Source: Streptomyces sp. NRRL F-6492 | Lineage (GTDB): Bacteria > Actinomycetota > Actinomycetes > Streptomycetales > Streptomycetaceae | DNA: 19,117 bases | Assembly: GCF_001280125.1 (NCBI RefSeq) | Contig: NZ_LGEG01000015.1 | Coordinates: forward strand, 1 to 19,117 | Direction of reading: 5' to 3' | In this document: one piece after another, positions 1 through 7,544 of the stretch | Layout: every line of letters starts with the position of its first letter | Position numbering within the stretch: position 1 is the stretch's first letter | Notes under the pieces: generated by a model | The model's database searches: none | What the model saw: the letters and a program-made list of their open reading frames with translations, nothing else | Told to the model about the DNA's origin: nothing | Program-made: the position numbers and the translations under genes

Positions 1-526
1 CCCCCCGGCCGGCGGGCCCCCCGCCGCCCCCGCCGCTCCCACGGTCCCGGCCCAGGCGCCGGCCGCCACCCGCCGCCCCCGCACCCCGCGGCCCCGCACG
101 GCCCCCGGCGGGCCCGCCGGCACCCGGCCGCGCGGCTCCGCGGGCACCCGCCCGCGCACGCCCGAGCGCGGCGCACCCCGCGCGCTCCCCCCGCACACCG
201 TCTTCGCGGAGCGCCTGCTCGCCGTCCTGAGCGGGGAGCGGCCGGTGCACTGGATGCTCGGCCACACCCTCGGCGAGGCGTACGAGCAGCTCGTCCGGCT
301 CGCCCCGGAGACGCCCCTGCGCTCGTTCGGCCCCCGTCCGGTCCTGCGCCGCTGCTCGGTCCAGGCGCACCCGGCCCAGGGCGCCGCCGAGGCCTTCGCG
401 ACCGTCGCCACCGGCGCCCGCGTCCGGGCGATGGCGTTCCGTCTGGAGCGCGGCGCCGACCAGCGCTGGCGCTGCGCGGCCGTGGAACTCGACGGCCTGG
501 GCGCGACCGCCGCCCGCCCCGCGTGA
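1..526 (+). CDS. Rv3235 family protein, 3' part (5' end outside window)
   Basis: The reading frame is open from base 2 to the TGA at 524-526, giving about 174 residues. No usable start lies upstream of the GTG at 245. That GTG falls inside the conserved domain (HTVFAERLLAVLSGERPVHW), so I read this as a gene whose start lies left of the window. The first ~60 visible residues are a Pro/Ala/Arg-rich, probably disordered tail. The remaining ~110 form a compact domain with a run of basic and hydrophobic strands (RSFGPRPVLRRCSVQ, then FRLERGADQRWRCAAVELDG). The look and the position beside secA match the actinobacterial Rv3235 family, whose function is unknown. No signal peptide or membrane segment is visible in this part. 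It converges on secA, with hairpin and repeats between. The family call is from memory of the domain and from synteny. Confidence 0.75.
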   Translation, partial: PPAGGPPAAPAAPTVPAQAPAATRRPRTPRPRTAPGGPAGTRPRGSAGTRPRTPERGAPRALPPHTVFAERLLAVLSGERPVHWMLGHTLGEAYEQLVRLAPETPLRSFGPRPVLRRCSVQAHPAQGAAEAFATVATGARVRAMAFRLERGADQRWRCAAVELDGLGATAARPA

Positions 527-559
527 CGGCGGGACGTACGGCCGAGGGGCGTACGGCCG

Positions 560-619
560 AGGCGGCGGGCGGTCAGGGGCCGTACGGCCAGGCGGCGGGC
601 GGTCAGGGGGCGTACGGCG
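560..619. repeat. two 30-bp tandem repeats between Rv3235-like gene and secA
   Basis: Copy 1 spans 560-589 and copy 2 spans 590-619. They share a GGCGGCGGGCGGTCAGGGG core followed by a CGTACGGC element and differ at two positions. The CGTACGGC element also occurs at 535 and 550, so four copies lie at 15, 31 and 30 base spacing. The array sits after the Rv3235-like stop and just before the secA hairpin. It is probably slippage-derived noncoding sequence. Confidence 0.8.
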
Positions 620-620
620 G

Positions 621-654
621 AGGGGCCGCCCACCCCACCGGGTGGACGGCCCCT
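621..654 (-). terminator. secA terminator hairpin
   Basis: A 15-bp stem (621-635 with 640-654) closes a 4-base loop, 22 bases past the secA stop. Read on the minus strand, all 15 positions pair, one of them as a G-U wobble. Read on the plus strand, the same position is a C-A mismatch. This asymmetry suggests the stem is maintained for secA transcripts, although it probably also stops read-through from the Rv3235-like gene. There is no U tract, as is common in Streptomyces. Confidence 0.75.
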
Positions 655-676
655 CCCGCGCCGAAGGCCCGGCGCG

Positions 677-3487
677 TCACTTCTTGCGGCGACGCCCGCC
701 GCCCGCGTTCTTCTGCGCCTTGCGCCGCTCCGCGCGGGTCAGCCCGTCGCCGGAGTCCGTGTCGCCGGAGGCGAAGTCGCCCTCGACGACACCGCCGTCG
801 CCGTCCACGGTCGGCGCGGAGAAGTGCAGCCGGTCCGGCCGCTGCGGGGCGTCGAGCCCCTTGGCGCGGATCTCCGGACGCCCGGCACCGGCCGGCACCG
901 CGTCGCCCTTGTCGAGCGAGGGGGAGGACGCCTGCACCGGGACCTCCTCGACCTGCTGCTCGACCTGGACCTCCAGGTTGAACAGGTAGCCGACGGACTC
1001 CTCCTTGATGCCCTCCATCATGGCGGTGAACATGTCGAAGCCCTCGCGCTGGTACTCGACCAGCGGGTCCTTCTGCGCCATGGCGCGCAGGCCGATGCCC
1101 TCCTGGAGGTAGTCCATCTCGTAGAGGTGCTCGCGCCACTTGCGGTCCAGGACGGACAGGACCACGCGCCGCTCCAGCTCGCGCATGATCTCCGAGCCGA
1201 GCTGCTTCTCACGCGCGTCGTACTGCTCGTGGATGTCGTCCTTGATGGACTCGGCGATGAACTCGGCGGTGATGCCCGCCCGGTCCCCGGCCGCGTCCTC
1301 CAGGTCCTCCACGGTGACCTTCACCGGGTAGAGCTGCTTGAAGGCGTTCCACAGGCGGTCGAGGTCCCACTCCTCCGCGAAGCCCTCGGCGGTCTCCTGG
1401 CGGATGTAGTCGTCGATCGTGTCGTCCATGAAGTGCTGGATCTGCTCGCGCAGGTCCTCGCCCTCCAGGACGCGCCGGCGCTCGCCGTAGATGACCTGGC
1501 GCTGCCGGTTGAGCACGTCGTCGTACTTCAGGACGTTCTTGCGGGTCTCGAAGTTCTGGGTCTCGACCTGCGACTGGGCGGAGGCGATCGCCCGGGTGAC
1601 CATCTTGTTCTCGATCGGCACGTCGTCCGGCACGTTGGCCATGGCCATCACGCGCTCGACCATCTGCGCCTTGAACAGGCGCATCAGGTCGTCGCCGAGC
1701 GAGAGGTAGAAGCGGGACTCGCCCGGGTCGCCCTGACGGCCGGAACGGCCGCGGAGCTGGTTGTCGATGCGACGGGACTCGTGACGCTCGGTGCCGAGCA
1801 CGTAGAGGCCGCCGAGCTCCTTGACCTCCTCGAACTCCGCCTTCACGGCCTTCGCGGCGCGCTCCAGGGCGGCGGGGAGGGCCGCGGCCCACTCCTCGAC
1901 GTGGTCGACCGGGTCCAGGCCCGCCTGGCGCAGCTCGGCCTCGGCGAGGTCGTCCGGGTTGCCGCCGAGCTTGATGTCCGTACCGCGGCCGGCCATGTTC
2001 GTGGCGACGGTGACGGCGCCGCGGCGGCCGGCCTGCGCGACGATGCTCGCCTCGCGGTCGTGGTGCTTGGCGTTGAGGACCTCGTGCTGCACGCCGCGCT
2101 TGGAGAGCTGCTGCGAGAGGTACTCGGACTTCTCGACGGAGGTCGTGCCGACCAGGATCGGCTGGCCCTTCTCGTGCTTCTCCGCGATGTCGTCGACGAC
2201 GGCGGCGAACTTCGCGACCTCGGTCCGGTAGATCAGGTCCGACTGGTCCTTGCGGATCATCGGCCTGTTCGTGGGGATCGGGACGACGCCGAGCTTGTAG
2301 ATCTGGTGGAACTCGGCGGCCTCGGTCATGGCCGTACCGGTCATGCCGGACAGCTTGTCGTACAGGAGGAAGAAGTTCTGGAGGGTGATCGTGGCGAGCG
2401 TCTGGTTCTCGTCCTTGATCTGCACCCCCTCCTTCGCCTCGATCGCCTGGTGCATGCCCTCGTTGTAGCGGCGGCCGGCGAGGATGCGGCCGGTGTGCTC
2501 GTCGACGATCATGACCTCGCCGTCGATGACGACGTAGTCCTTGTCCTTCTTGAACAGTTCCTTCGCCTTGATGGCGTTGTTCAGGTAACCGACGAGCGGG
2601 GTGTTCACCGACTCGTAGAGGTTGTCGATGCCCAGCCAGTCCTCGACCTTGGCGACGCCCGCCTCGTGGATGGCGACGGTGCGCTTCTTCTCGTCGACCT
2701 CGTAGTCGCCGGTCTCCTCGATGCCCTTGAGCTGGTTGCCGGGCTCGCCCTTGGAGAGGCGGGTGACCAGCTTGGCGAAGTCGCCGTACCACTTGGTCGC
2801 CTGGTCGGCGGGGCCGGAGATGATCAGCGGCGTACGGGCCTCGTCGACGAGGATGGAGTCGACCTCGTCGACACAGGCGAAGTTGTGGCCGCGCTGGACG
2901 AGCTCGTCCTTGGACCACGCCATGTTGTCGCGGAGGTAGTCGAAGCCGAACTCGTTGTTCGTGCCGTAGGTGATGTCGCAGTTGTACTGCTCACGGCGCT
3001 GGGCCGGGGTCATGTTGGCGAGGATGCAGCCGATGGACAGACCCAGGAAGCGGTGGACCCGGCCCATGAGCTCGGAGTCGCGCTCGGCCAGGTAGTCGTT
3101 GACCGTGATCAGGTGCACGCCCTTGCCGGAGAGCGCGTTGAGGTACGCCGGGAGGGTGCCGACGAGGGTCTTGCCCTCACCGGTCTTCATCTCGGCGACG
3201 TAGCCGAGGTGGAGGGCGGCGCCGCCCATCAGCTGGACGTCGTAGTGACGCTGGCCGAGGACGCGCTTGGCGGCCTCGCGCACCGTCGCGAAGGCCTCGG
3301 GCATCAGGTCGTCGAGGCTCTCACCGTCGGCGTACCGCTGCTTGTACTCGTCGGTGAGCGCCCGCAACTCGGCGTCGGAGAGGTTGACGAAGTCCTCTTC
3401 GATGGAGTTGACCTGGTCCGCGATGCGGTGCAGTTTGCGCAGGATCTTGCCTTCGCCTGCACGCATGAGCTTGTTGAAGACGGACAC
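677..3487 (-). CDS. secA: preprotein translocase ATPase SecA (SecA1 type)
   Basis: SecA is the motor ATPase that drives unfolded preproteins through SecYEG at the membrane. The product is 936 residues, normal for actinobacterial SecA1. Visible motifs are the [11 protein letters not shown] segment (85-95), Walker A MKTGEGKT (100-107), [15 protein letters not shown] (207-221, with DEVD and DEAR boxes), the [13 protein letters not shown] helicase motif and the late [10 protein letters not shown] motif VI. The C-terminus ends in a basic [14 protein letters not shown] tail and lacks the CxCxSG...CH zinc-binding (SecB-type) domain, as expected in actinobacteria. The start is GTG at 3487, with an AAGGAG ribosome site 10 bases upstream (3498-3503) and the expected [13 protein letters not shown] beginning. 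A possible -10 (TACGAT, minus strand, 3579-3584) lies ~90 bases upstream, but I found no convincing -35. The gene is monocistronic in this layout. Confidence 0.98.
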   Translation of the reverse strand: MSVFNKLMRAGEGKILRKLHRIADQVNSIEEDFVNLSDAELRALTDEYKQRYADGESLDDLMPEAFATVREAAKRVLGQRHYDVQLMGGAALHLGYVAEMKTGEGKTLVGTLPAYLNALSGKGVHLITVNDYLAERDSELMGRVHRFLGLSIGCILANMTPAQRREQYNCDITYGTNNEFGFDYLRDNMAWSKDELVQRGHNFACVDEVDSILVDEARTPLIISGPADQATKWYGDFAKLVTRLSKGEPGNQLKGIEETGDYEVDEKKRTVAIHEAGVAKVEDWLGIDNLYESVNTPLVGYLNNAIKAKELFKKDKDYVVIDGEVMIVDEHTGRILAGRRYNEGMHQAIEAKEGVQIKDENQTLATITLQNFFLLYDKLSGMTGTAMTEAAEFHQIYKLGVVPIPTNRPMIRKDQSDLIYRTEVAKFAAVVDDIAEKHEKGQPILVGTTSVEKSEYLSQQLSKRGVQHEVLNAKHHDREASIVAQAGRRGAVTVATNMAGRGTDIKLGGNPDDLAEAELRQAGLDPVDHVEEWAAALPAALERAAKAVKAEFEEVKELGGLYVLGTERHESRRIDNQLRGRSGRQGDPGESRFYLSLGDDLMRLFKAQMVERVMAMANVPDDVPIENKMVTRAIASAQSQVETQNFETRKNVLKYDDVLNRQRQVIYGERRRVLEGEDLREQIQHFMDDTIDDYIRQETAEGFAEEWDLDRLWNAFKQLYPVKVTVEDLEDAAGDRAGITAEFIAESIKDDIHEQYDAREKQLGSEIMRELERRVVLSVLDRKWREHLYEMDYLQEGIGLRAMAQKDPLVEYQREGFDMFTAMMEGIKEESVGYLFNLEVQVEQQVEEVPVQASSPSLDKGDAVPAGAGRPEIRAKGLDAPQRPDRLHFSAPTVDGDGGVVEGDFASGDTDSGDGLTRAERRKAQKNAGGGRRRKK

Positions 3488-3726
3488 TGAGGCTGGTCTC
3501 CTTGCCGGTCGGGCCTGGCACTAGGTCTTGTCATGGACACGAGCGCGGGCACGGCAGGTGGTCCCCACCGCAACGGCCATCGTAAGCGAGACCGCCCCCG
3601 CACAGGGAGGCCCGCAGTGCCGGAGCCGTACGCCCGCCCGGAATGAGAACGCACGAGGCGGGCGGAAGGTGCCGTCCCACCCGAAAAGTGTTCGCTTCGG
3701 CCCCGGCCGGTCACCACAATCCCCGC

Positions 3727-4311
3727 ATGGAGCCGATCACCCTCACCACCGACCGACTGCGGCTGCGCAACCCCGTCCCCGGCGACGCCGAGGCCGTGTA
3801 CGCGATCTGCCAGGACCCCGGCATCCGCCGCTGGACCACCGTCCCCGACCCCTACACCCGGCAGGACGCCGAGTTCTTCCTGAACCGCCTGGTGCCCGAC
3901 GGCTGGCGCGAGGACACCGAGTACGCCTTCGTCGCCGAGCCGCTGGCCGGGGGCCCGCTGCTCGCCGCGGCCTCCCTGAGGGACCAGGGCCCGGGCACCT
4001 GGGAGGTCGGCTACTGGCTGGCCCCGGACCACCGCGGCCACGGCTACATGACCGAGATCGTCCGCGCCCTGGCCCACTGGGCCTTCACCGGCCTGGGCTG
4101 CACCCGCCTGGTGTGGCGCGCCGAGGTGGGCAACACCGGCTCGCGCGCGGTGGCCGAGCGGGTCGGCTTCGTCGTGGAGGGCGTCCAGCGCGCCGCCCTG
4201 CCCAACAAGGGCACGCTCCGGGACGCCTGGGTCGGCGCCCTGCTCCCGTCCGACTTCGGGCTGCCGAGCCCCCTGCCGTACCTCCCCGCCCGCGATCTCC
4301 CGGCGGCCTGA
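3727..4311 (+). CDS. GNAT family N-acetyltransferase (RimJ/RimL type)
   Basis: The product has 194 residues with the classic RimJ/RimL beginning ITLTTDRLRLRNPVPGDAEAV. The acetyl-CoA pyrophosphate loop is DHRGHGYMTEIVRAL, near residues 100-114. The late NTGSRAVAERVGF segment is the usual fourth motif. Such enzymes transfer acetyl from acetyl-CoA to an amine, either a protein N-terminus or a small molecule; the substrate cannot be read from sequence. I chose the ATG at 3727. The frame stays open upstream, but the ITLTTDRL motif begins two residues after this Met and the upstream residues look non-conserved. No good Shine-Dalgarno precedes the ATG. A CACAAT hexamer ends close upstream, so a leaderless message is possible. 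The gene is divergent from secA and precedes the glycosylase gene by 46 bases on the same strand. Confidence 0.85.
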   Translation: MEPITLTTDRLRLRNPVPGDAEAVYAICQDPGIRRWTTVPDPYTRQDAEFFLNRLVPDGWREDTEYAFVAEPLAGGPLLAAASLRDQGPGTWEVGYWLAPDHRGHGYMTEIVRALAHWAFTGLGCTRLVWRAEVGNTGSRAVAERVGFVVEGVQRAALPNKGTLRDAWVGALLPSDFGLPSPLPYLPARDLPAA

Positions 4312-4344
4312 CGCGATCTTGCTCCGACTGTCGGTGCCGGGGCC

Positions 4345-4350
4345 TAGGGT
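4345..4350 (+). promoter_or_regulatory. candidate -10 box for a leaderless glycosylase transcript
   Basis: TAGGGT fits the TAnnnT actinobacterial -10 pattern. It ends 7 bases before the ATG at 4358, so transcription starting at the usual distance would begin at the A of the ATG. No Shine-Dalgarno is visible before this ATG, which fits. No clear -35 hexamer at standard spacing was found. Confidence 0.45.
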
Positions 4351-4357
4351 GCGGTGC

Positions 4358-5527
4358 ATGACGACTGTGCCGCGCCCCGCCGCCGAACTGTCCGCCGACG
4401 ACGCCCGCAGGATCGCGCTGCGCGCCCAGGGCTTCCTGGGTGCGCCCGACCGCCGCGCCGGTGTGCGCGGAGTGCTGCGGAGCCTCGGCCAGGTCCAGCT
4501 GGACACCATCTCGGTCCTGGCCCGCTCGCACGAGCTGATCCCGTACGCGCGCCTGGGCGCCGTGGGCCGCACGACGGTCGAGGACGCGTACTGGACCGGG
4601 ACGCACGCCTTCGAGTACTGGTCGCACGCCGCCTGCGTGCTGCCCGTCGAGGAGTGGCCGCTCTTCGCCTTCCGCCGGCGCGCCTACCGCGGCCGCCCGC
4701 ACTGGGGCCACGAGCTGTCGCCCGGGGCGTACGACAAGGTGATCTCCCAGCTGCGGGACGAGGGCCCGCGCACGGCGACCGAGCTGGGCGGCGCGAAGAA
4801 CAAGGGCGAGTGGTGGGACTGGTCCGACTCCAAGATCGCCGTGGAGCGGGCGCTGATGCACGGCGAGGTCGTGGTGGTCGAGCGGCGCGGCTGGAAGCGG
4901 GTCTACGACCTGGCCGAGCGGGCGATCCCCGAGGCGCTGCTCCACGACGACCTGGACGACACCGAGTGCGTGCGGCGCCTGGTGCGGCAGGCGGGCGAGG
5001 CCCTCGGCGTGGGCACGCGCGCGGACATCGCCGACTACCACCGGCTCAAGGGCGAGCAGTTCGACGCGGCGGTCGAGGCGTCGGGGCTGGTGCCGGTGAC
5101 GGTGGCGGGCTGGGGGAAGCCCGCCTGGGCGGACCCGGCGGCCCTGGCGACCGAGCCGCGCGGCCGGCACCGCACGACGCTGCTCTCGCCGTTCGACTCG
5201 CTGATCTGGGAGCGGGCCCGCACGGAGCGGATCTTCGGCTTCACGCACCGCCTGGAGGCGTACGTGCCGAAGCAGAAGCGGATCCACGGCTACTTCGCGA
5301 TGCCGGTGCTCTCCGGCGGCCGCCTGGTCGGCCGGGTGGACCCGGCGCGCGAGGGCCGGACGCTCGTGGCCCGCCAGGTGACCCTCGACGGCCCCAAGGC
5401 GGTCCCGGCGGTGGCCCGGGCCCTGCGCGAGGCGGCCGAGTGGGTCGGCTGCGACACGGTGACGGTCGTCCCGGACCGCGTGAACCTCCCGCTCCTGGCC
5501 CCGGAGCTGATCCGGGAACTGGGCTGA
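4358..5527 (+). CDS. winged-helix DNA glycosylase, YcaQ/AlkX-like (HTH_42)
   Basis: The product has 389 residues and belongs to the AlkZ/YcaQ winged-helix glycosylase superfamily, enzymes that excise bulky or crosslinked alkylated bases. The N-terminal segment GQVQLDTISVLARSHELIPYARLG aligns by eye with E. coli YcaQ LLQIDTINIVARSPYLVLFSRLG. The catalytic Q-hydrophobic-D motif is QLD, in the YcaQ-like (AlkX) form rather than the QxQ of AlkZ. Further family landmarks are FEYWSHAACVLP, KIAVERALMHGEV, SPFDSLIWERART and GYFAMPVL. The frame extends to a TTG at 4319, but I prefer the ATG at 4358 because the family start lies just after it and a -10 box sits directly upstream. It is probably its own transcription unit and converges with the response regulator gene. 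Substrate range cannot be inferred further. Confidence 0.88.
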   Translation: MTTVPRPAAELSADDARRIALRAQGFLGAPDRRAGVRGVLRSLGQVQLDTISVLARSHELIPYARLGAVGRTTVEDAYWTGTHAFEYWSHAACVLPVEEWPLFAFRRRAYRGRPHWGHELSPGAYDKVISQLRDEGPRTATELGGAKNKGEWWDWSDSKIAVERALMHGEVVVVERRGWKRVYDLAERAIPEALLHDDLDDTECVRRLVRQAGEALGVGTRADIADYHRLKGEQFDAAVEASGLVPVTVAGWGKPAWADPAALATEPRGRHRTTLLSPFDSLIWERARTERIFGFTHRLEAYVPKQKRIHGYFAMPVLSGGRLVGRVDPAREGRTLVARQVTLDGPKAVPAVARALREAAEWVGCDTVTVVPDRVNLPLLAPELIRELG

Positions 5528-5578
5528 GGAGGTCACAGACCTGGAGCCCTCGACGGACCGGCGGCTCCCGGCGGGCCG

Positions 5579-5604
5579 GAGGGCCTCGGCGGACCGGGGC
5601 CCTC
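5579..5604 (-). terminator. weak hairpin between convergent glycosylase and regulator genes
   Basis: GAGGGCC (5579-5585) pairs with GGCCCTC (5598-5604) around a 12-base loop. The right arm overlaps the stop codon of the response regulator. It is the only obvious stem in the 75-base convergent gap and could serve either strand, but it is short for a Streptomyces terminator. Confidence 0.3.
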
Positions 5605-6355
5605 AGCGGATCTCCAGGATCTTCTCCCGCATCGCGTAGACCACGGCCTCCATCCTGGAGTGCAGCTGAAGCTTCTCCAGGATGTTGCGGACGTGGTTCT
5701 TCACGGTGTTCTCGGAGATGAACAACTCCTTGGCGATGTCCCGGTTGTTCATCCCGGTCGCGACGAGCTTGAGGACCTCCAGCTCGCGGTCGGTCAGCCG
5801 GGGCGCGGGCACGAGCCTGCGCTCGTCGGTCCGCTGGATCATCGACTTGAACTCGGTGAGGAGCTTGGACGCCATGGAGGGGCTGATCTGCGACTGCCCG
5901 TCCGCGACCGCGCGGATCGCCGTCGCGACCTCGTCGGTGGAGATCTCCTTGAGCAGGTACCCGGTGGCGCCCGCCTTGATCGCCTCGTAGAGGTCGGCCT
6001 CCTCGTCGCTGATCGTCAGCATGATGATCTTCGCGCTGGGGGCGACCTCCTTGATGGTGGTGCACGCCTCGATGCCGCCGCGCCGGGGCATCCGCACGTC
6101 CATCAGGACAATGTCGGGCAGCAGATCGGCCGCCTTCTCGACGGCCTCGGCCCCGTCACCGGCCTCTCCGACGACCTGGATGTCCTCTTCGTGAAAGAGG
6201 ACGATCTCCAGACCGCGCCGGAAAAGGGCGTGGTCGTCCACGACGAGGACCCGGATCGGCTCCTTGCGGAACGCACCGCTGTCCGAATCCGATCCCTCCG
6301 GGACCGACCCACCGTGCTCGTGCCCGCTGAGCACCGGCCCGAAGCTGTCCGCCAT
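5603..6355 (-). CDS. orphan response regulator, LuxR/NarL type
   Basis: The product has 250 residues. Residues 1-33 are an unstructured Ser/Gly/Glu-rich extension. The receiver domain (about 34-155) has an acidic pair D40/D41, phospho-acceptor D86 in DIVLMD, switch T114 and conserved K136 in GYLLKE. The LuxR-type helix-turn-helix is at about 187-245 (LTDRELEVLKLVATG, then NRDIAKELFISENTVKNHV). All receiver residues needed for phosphorylation are present. The frame extends further upstream, but the ATG at 6355 has a strong GGGGGAGG site 4 bases away, so I take it as the start. No sensor kinase lies beside it. The gene corresponds by position to the regulator found between secA and hpf in other Streptomyces and absent from that slot in Mycobacterium. 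Its targets are not known from sequence; a double palindrome upstream may be its own operator. Confidence 0.92.
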   Translation of the reverse strand: MADSFGPVLSGHEHGGSVPEGSDSDSGAFRKEPIRVLVVDDHALFRRGLEIVLFHEEDIQVVGEAGDGAEAVEKAADLLPDIVLMDVRMPRRGGIEACTTIKEVAPSAKIIMLTISDEEADLYEAIKAGATGYLLKEISTDEVATAIRAVADGQSQISPSMASKLLTEFKSMIQRTDERRLVPAPRLTDRELEVLKLVATGMNNRDIAKELFISENTVKNHVRNILEKLQLHSRMEAVVYAMREKILEIR

Positions 6356-6426
6356 CGTTCCTCCCCCTGAAGGCCGTGGCCTGAATTCGTTTCCGGTCCC
6401 CCAACCCGTGCCCAGGAAGCACCGGT

Positions 6427-6450
6427 TGGCGTGCACGCCATGATTTCATG
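6427..6450. promoter_or_regulatory. double palindrome upstream of the response regulator
   Basis: A perfect 14-bp palindrome TGGCGTGCACGCCA (6427-6440) abuts an inverted repeat CATGA-TT-TCATG (6439-6450). Their centres are 11 bases apart, about one helical turn. They lie 72-95 bases upstream of the regulator's ATG. This is where an operator for a dimeric helix-turn-helix protein would sit; the protein that binds is unknown. Confidence 0.45.
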
Positions 6451-6488
6451 CCCCGGCCGCTGCGGGTCGATCCATGGGGGCGCACGGG

Positions 6489-6526
6489 GGTGCCCCTGGG
6501 GGCGCACCACGCGCTCCAGGGGCACC
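6489..6526 (-). terminator. hpf terminator hairpin
   Basis: An 11-bp perfect stem (GGTGCCCCTGG 6489-6499 with 6516-6526) is extended inside by GCGC/GCGC (6502-6505 with 6511-6514) and a 5-base loop. It begins 28 bases after the hpf stop, between hpf and the downstream regulator. It therefore probably ends the hpf message and separates the two genes; it could also attenuate read-through into the regulator. Confidence 0.6.
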
Positions 6527-6554
6527 GTGAGGTGTGGATGGTACGGGCCGGCGG

Positions 6555-7250
6555 TCAGCCGCCGAGCGCACCGCCCGCGCCGCCGTCGGCGAGCGGGTCG
6601 CTCTCGGCGAGCGGGTCGCTCTCCAGATGGATGACGCCGTAGTCGTACGCGTGTCGCCGGTAGACGACGCTCGGCTGCTTGGTGTCGGAGTCGACGAAGA
6701 GGTAGAAGTCGTGCCCGACCAGCTCCATCTCGTAGAGCGCCTGGTCGAGCGTCATCGGTGCGGCCTTGTGGGTCTTCTCGCGGACCACCAGCGGGCCGTC
6801 GCCCTGGACTTCGATCGAGCCCACCATCTTGGTGGGCACCTCGTCGGTCTCGTCGACCACGAGTTGGCCGTCCCCGTCGAACTGGGCGACGCCGGGCACG
6901 ACGTCACCGACCTCGGCGGCCGACAGCCGGCCGTTGCCGCGGCGGGTGTACCGCTTGTCGTGCTGCTTGCGCAGTCGCGCCTCGAGCTTGTCGCTGGCGA
7001 GGTCGAGCGCTGCGTACGGGTCGCCTGCCGCAGCCTCCGCCCGGATCACCGGGCCGCGGGAGTGAAGGGTGATCTCCACGCGGTCGGACCGGTCGGCCTG
7101 CCGCGGGTTGTGCTCCTTGGACACCTCGACGTCGAGGCTGATCACCTTGCCGTCGAGCTTCTGGATCTTCTCCAGCTTCAGCTTCTCGGCCACGTGCTTG
7201 CGGAACCGCTCGGGCACCTCGGTCTTGCGGCCCTTGACGACGATGTCCAC
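6555..7250 (-). CDS. hpf: ribosome hibernation promoting factor, long form
   Basis: Long HPF binds the decoding centre of the 30S subunit and dimerises 70S ribosomes into inactive 100S particles in stationary phase or stress. The product has 231 residues. The N-terminal RaiA/YfiA-like domain is about 1-105 (VDIVVKGRKTEVPERFRKHV, then KLEARLRKQHDKR). A variable linker follows, and the C-terminal dimerisation domain is about 162-210 (MTLDQALYEMELVGHDFYLF, then PSVVYRRHAYDYGVIHL). I chose GTG at 7250: an in-frame open stretch continues upstream, but residues there are not HPF-like and a GGAG site lies 6 bases before this GTG. The tail carries a duplicated SDPLAE/SDPLAD caused by an 18-bp repeat. 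The leader is about 140 bases if the proposed promoter at 7400-7427 is right. An hpf gene close to secA is a common bacterial arrangement. Confidence 0.95.
   Translation of the reverse strand: MDIVVKGRKTEVPERFRKHVAEKLKLEKIQKLDGKVISLDVEVSKEHNPRQADRSDRVEITLHSRGPVIRAEAAAGDPYAALDLASDKLEARLRKQHDKRYTRRGNGRLSAAEVGDVVPGVAQFDGDGQLVVDETDEVPTKMVGSIEVQGDGPLVVREKTHKAAPMTLDQALYEMELVGHDFYLFVDSDTKQPSVVYRRHAYDYGVIHLESDPLAESDPLADGGAGGALGG
6586..6621. repeat. 18-bp perfect tandem duplication inside hpf 3' end
   Basis: Two identical 18-base units (6586-6603 and 6604-6621) encode consecutive SDPLA(E/D) hexapeptides near the HPF C-terminus. The unit is a multiple of three, so the reading frame is kept. It lies outside the conserved dimerisation domain and is probably a neutral slippage product. 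Confidence 0.9.
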
Positions 7251-7317
7251 GCAGAACTCCGTTCCCGGATCGCCCGGATCGGCTCCTCGGCCGCCGGGCA
7301 TCTCCCTTTGCACCAGA

Positions 7318-7336
7318 CTCCGGTGGATTACCGGAG
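7318..7336 (-). promoter_or_regulatory. small hairpin in the hpf leader
   Basis: CTCCGGT (7318-7324) and ACCGGAG (7330-7336) form a perfect 7-bp stem with a 5-base loop, about 68 bases upstream of the hpf GTG. It would lie within the proposed 5' leader. No known riboswitch or ribosomal-protein leader was recognised. Confidence 0.25.
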
Positions 7337-7399
7337 CTCGGACTCGGCGACTTTCACCTCCTCCTCCCCGGTCGGGAAGATCCCCACCCCTTCGGCAGG

Positions 7400-7427
7400 A
7401 GGTTAATTCGCCCTGAACTCCTGTCCA
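7400..7427 (-). promoter_or_regulatory. candidate hpf promoter
   Basis: On the minus strand, TGGACA (7427-7422) resembles the TTGACA -35 with one mismatch. It is followed after 16 bases by TAACCT (7405-7400), a TAnnnT -10. This lies in the 294-base, relatively AT-rich gap between the comF-like gene and hpf and implies a leader of roughly 140 bases. I saw no clear SigR, SigB or WhiG consensus in this gap. Confidence 0.4.
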
Positions 7428-7544
7428 GAGGCGCAACCATGTATTCGGTGAGGCGATGGCTTTCACCATTCCTCACAACCGAACATAGCCCCTTCGGACG
7501 GGTGTCGGCACCCGCTGCCGCGACATACCTCCGTTCGAGCGTTT

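Noticed and set aside
523..981. GTGA-coupled ORF after the Rv3235-like gene
   Set aside because: The start overlaps the stop in a coupling-like way, but the frame runs through tandem repeats and the secA hairpin, then antisense to secA. Composition is Arg/Pro/Ala filler with no domain.
824..3490. 888-residue open frame antisense to secA
   Set aside because: It mirrors the secA codon pattern (high-GC third positions keep the opposite frame open). The product is Leu/Val/Asp-rich repetition with no recognisable family.
3643..3726. N-terminal extension of the GNAT gene
   Set aside because: The extra 28 residues do not resemble the family and the conserved strand starts right after the Met at 3727.
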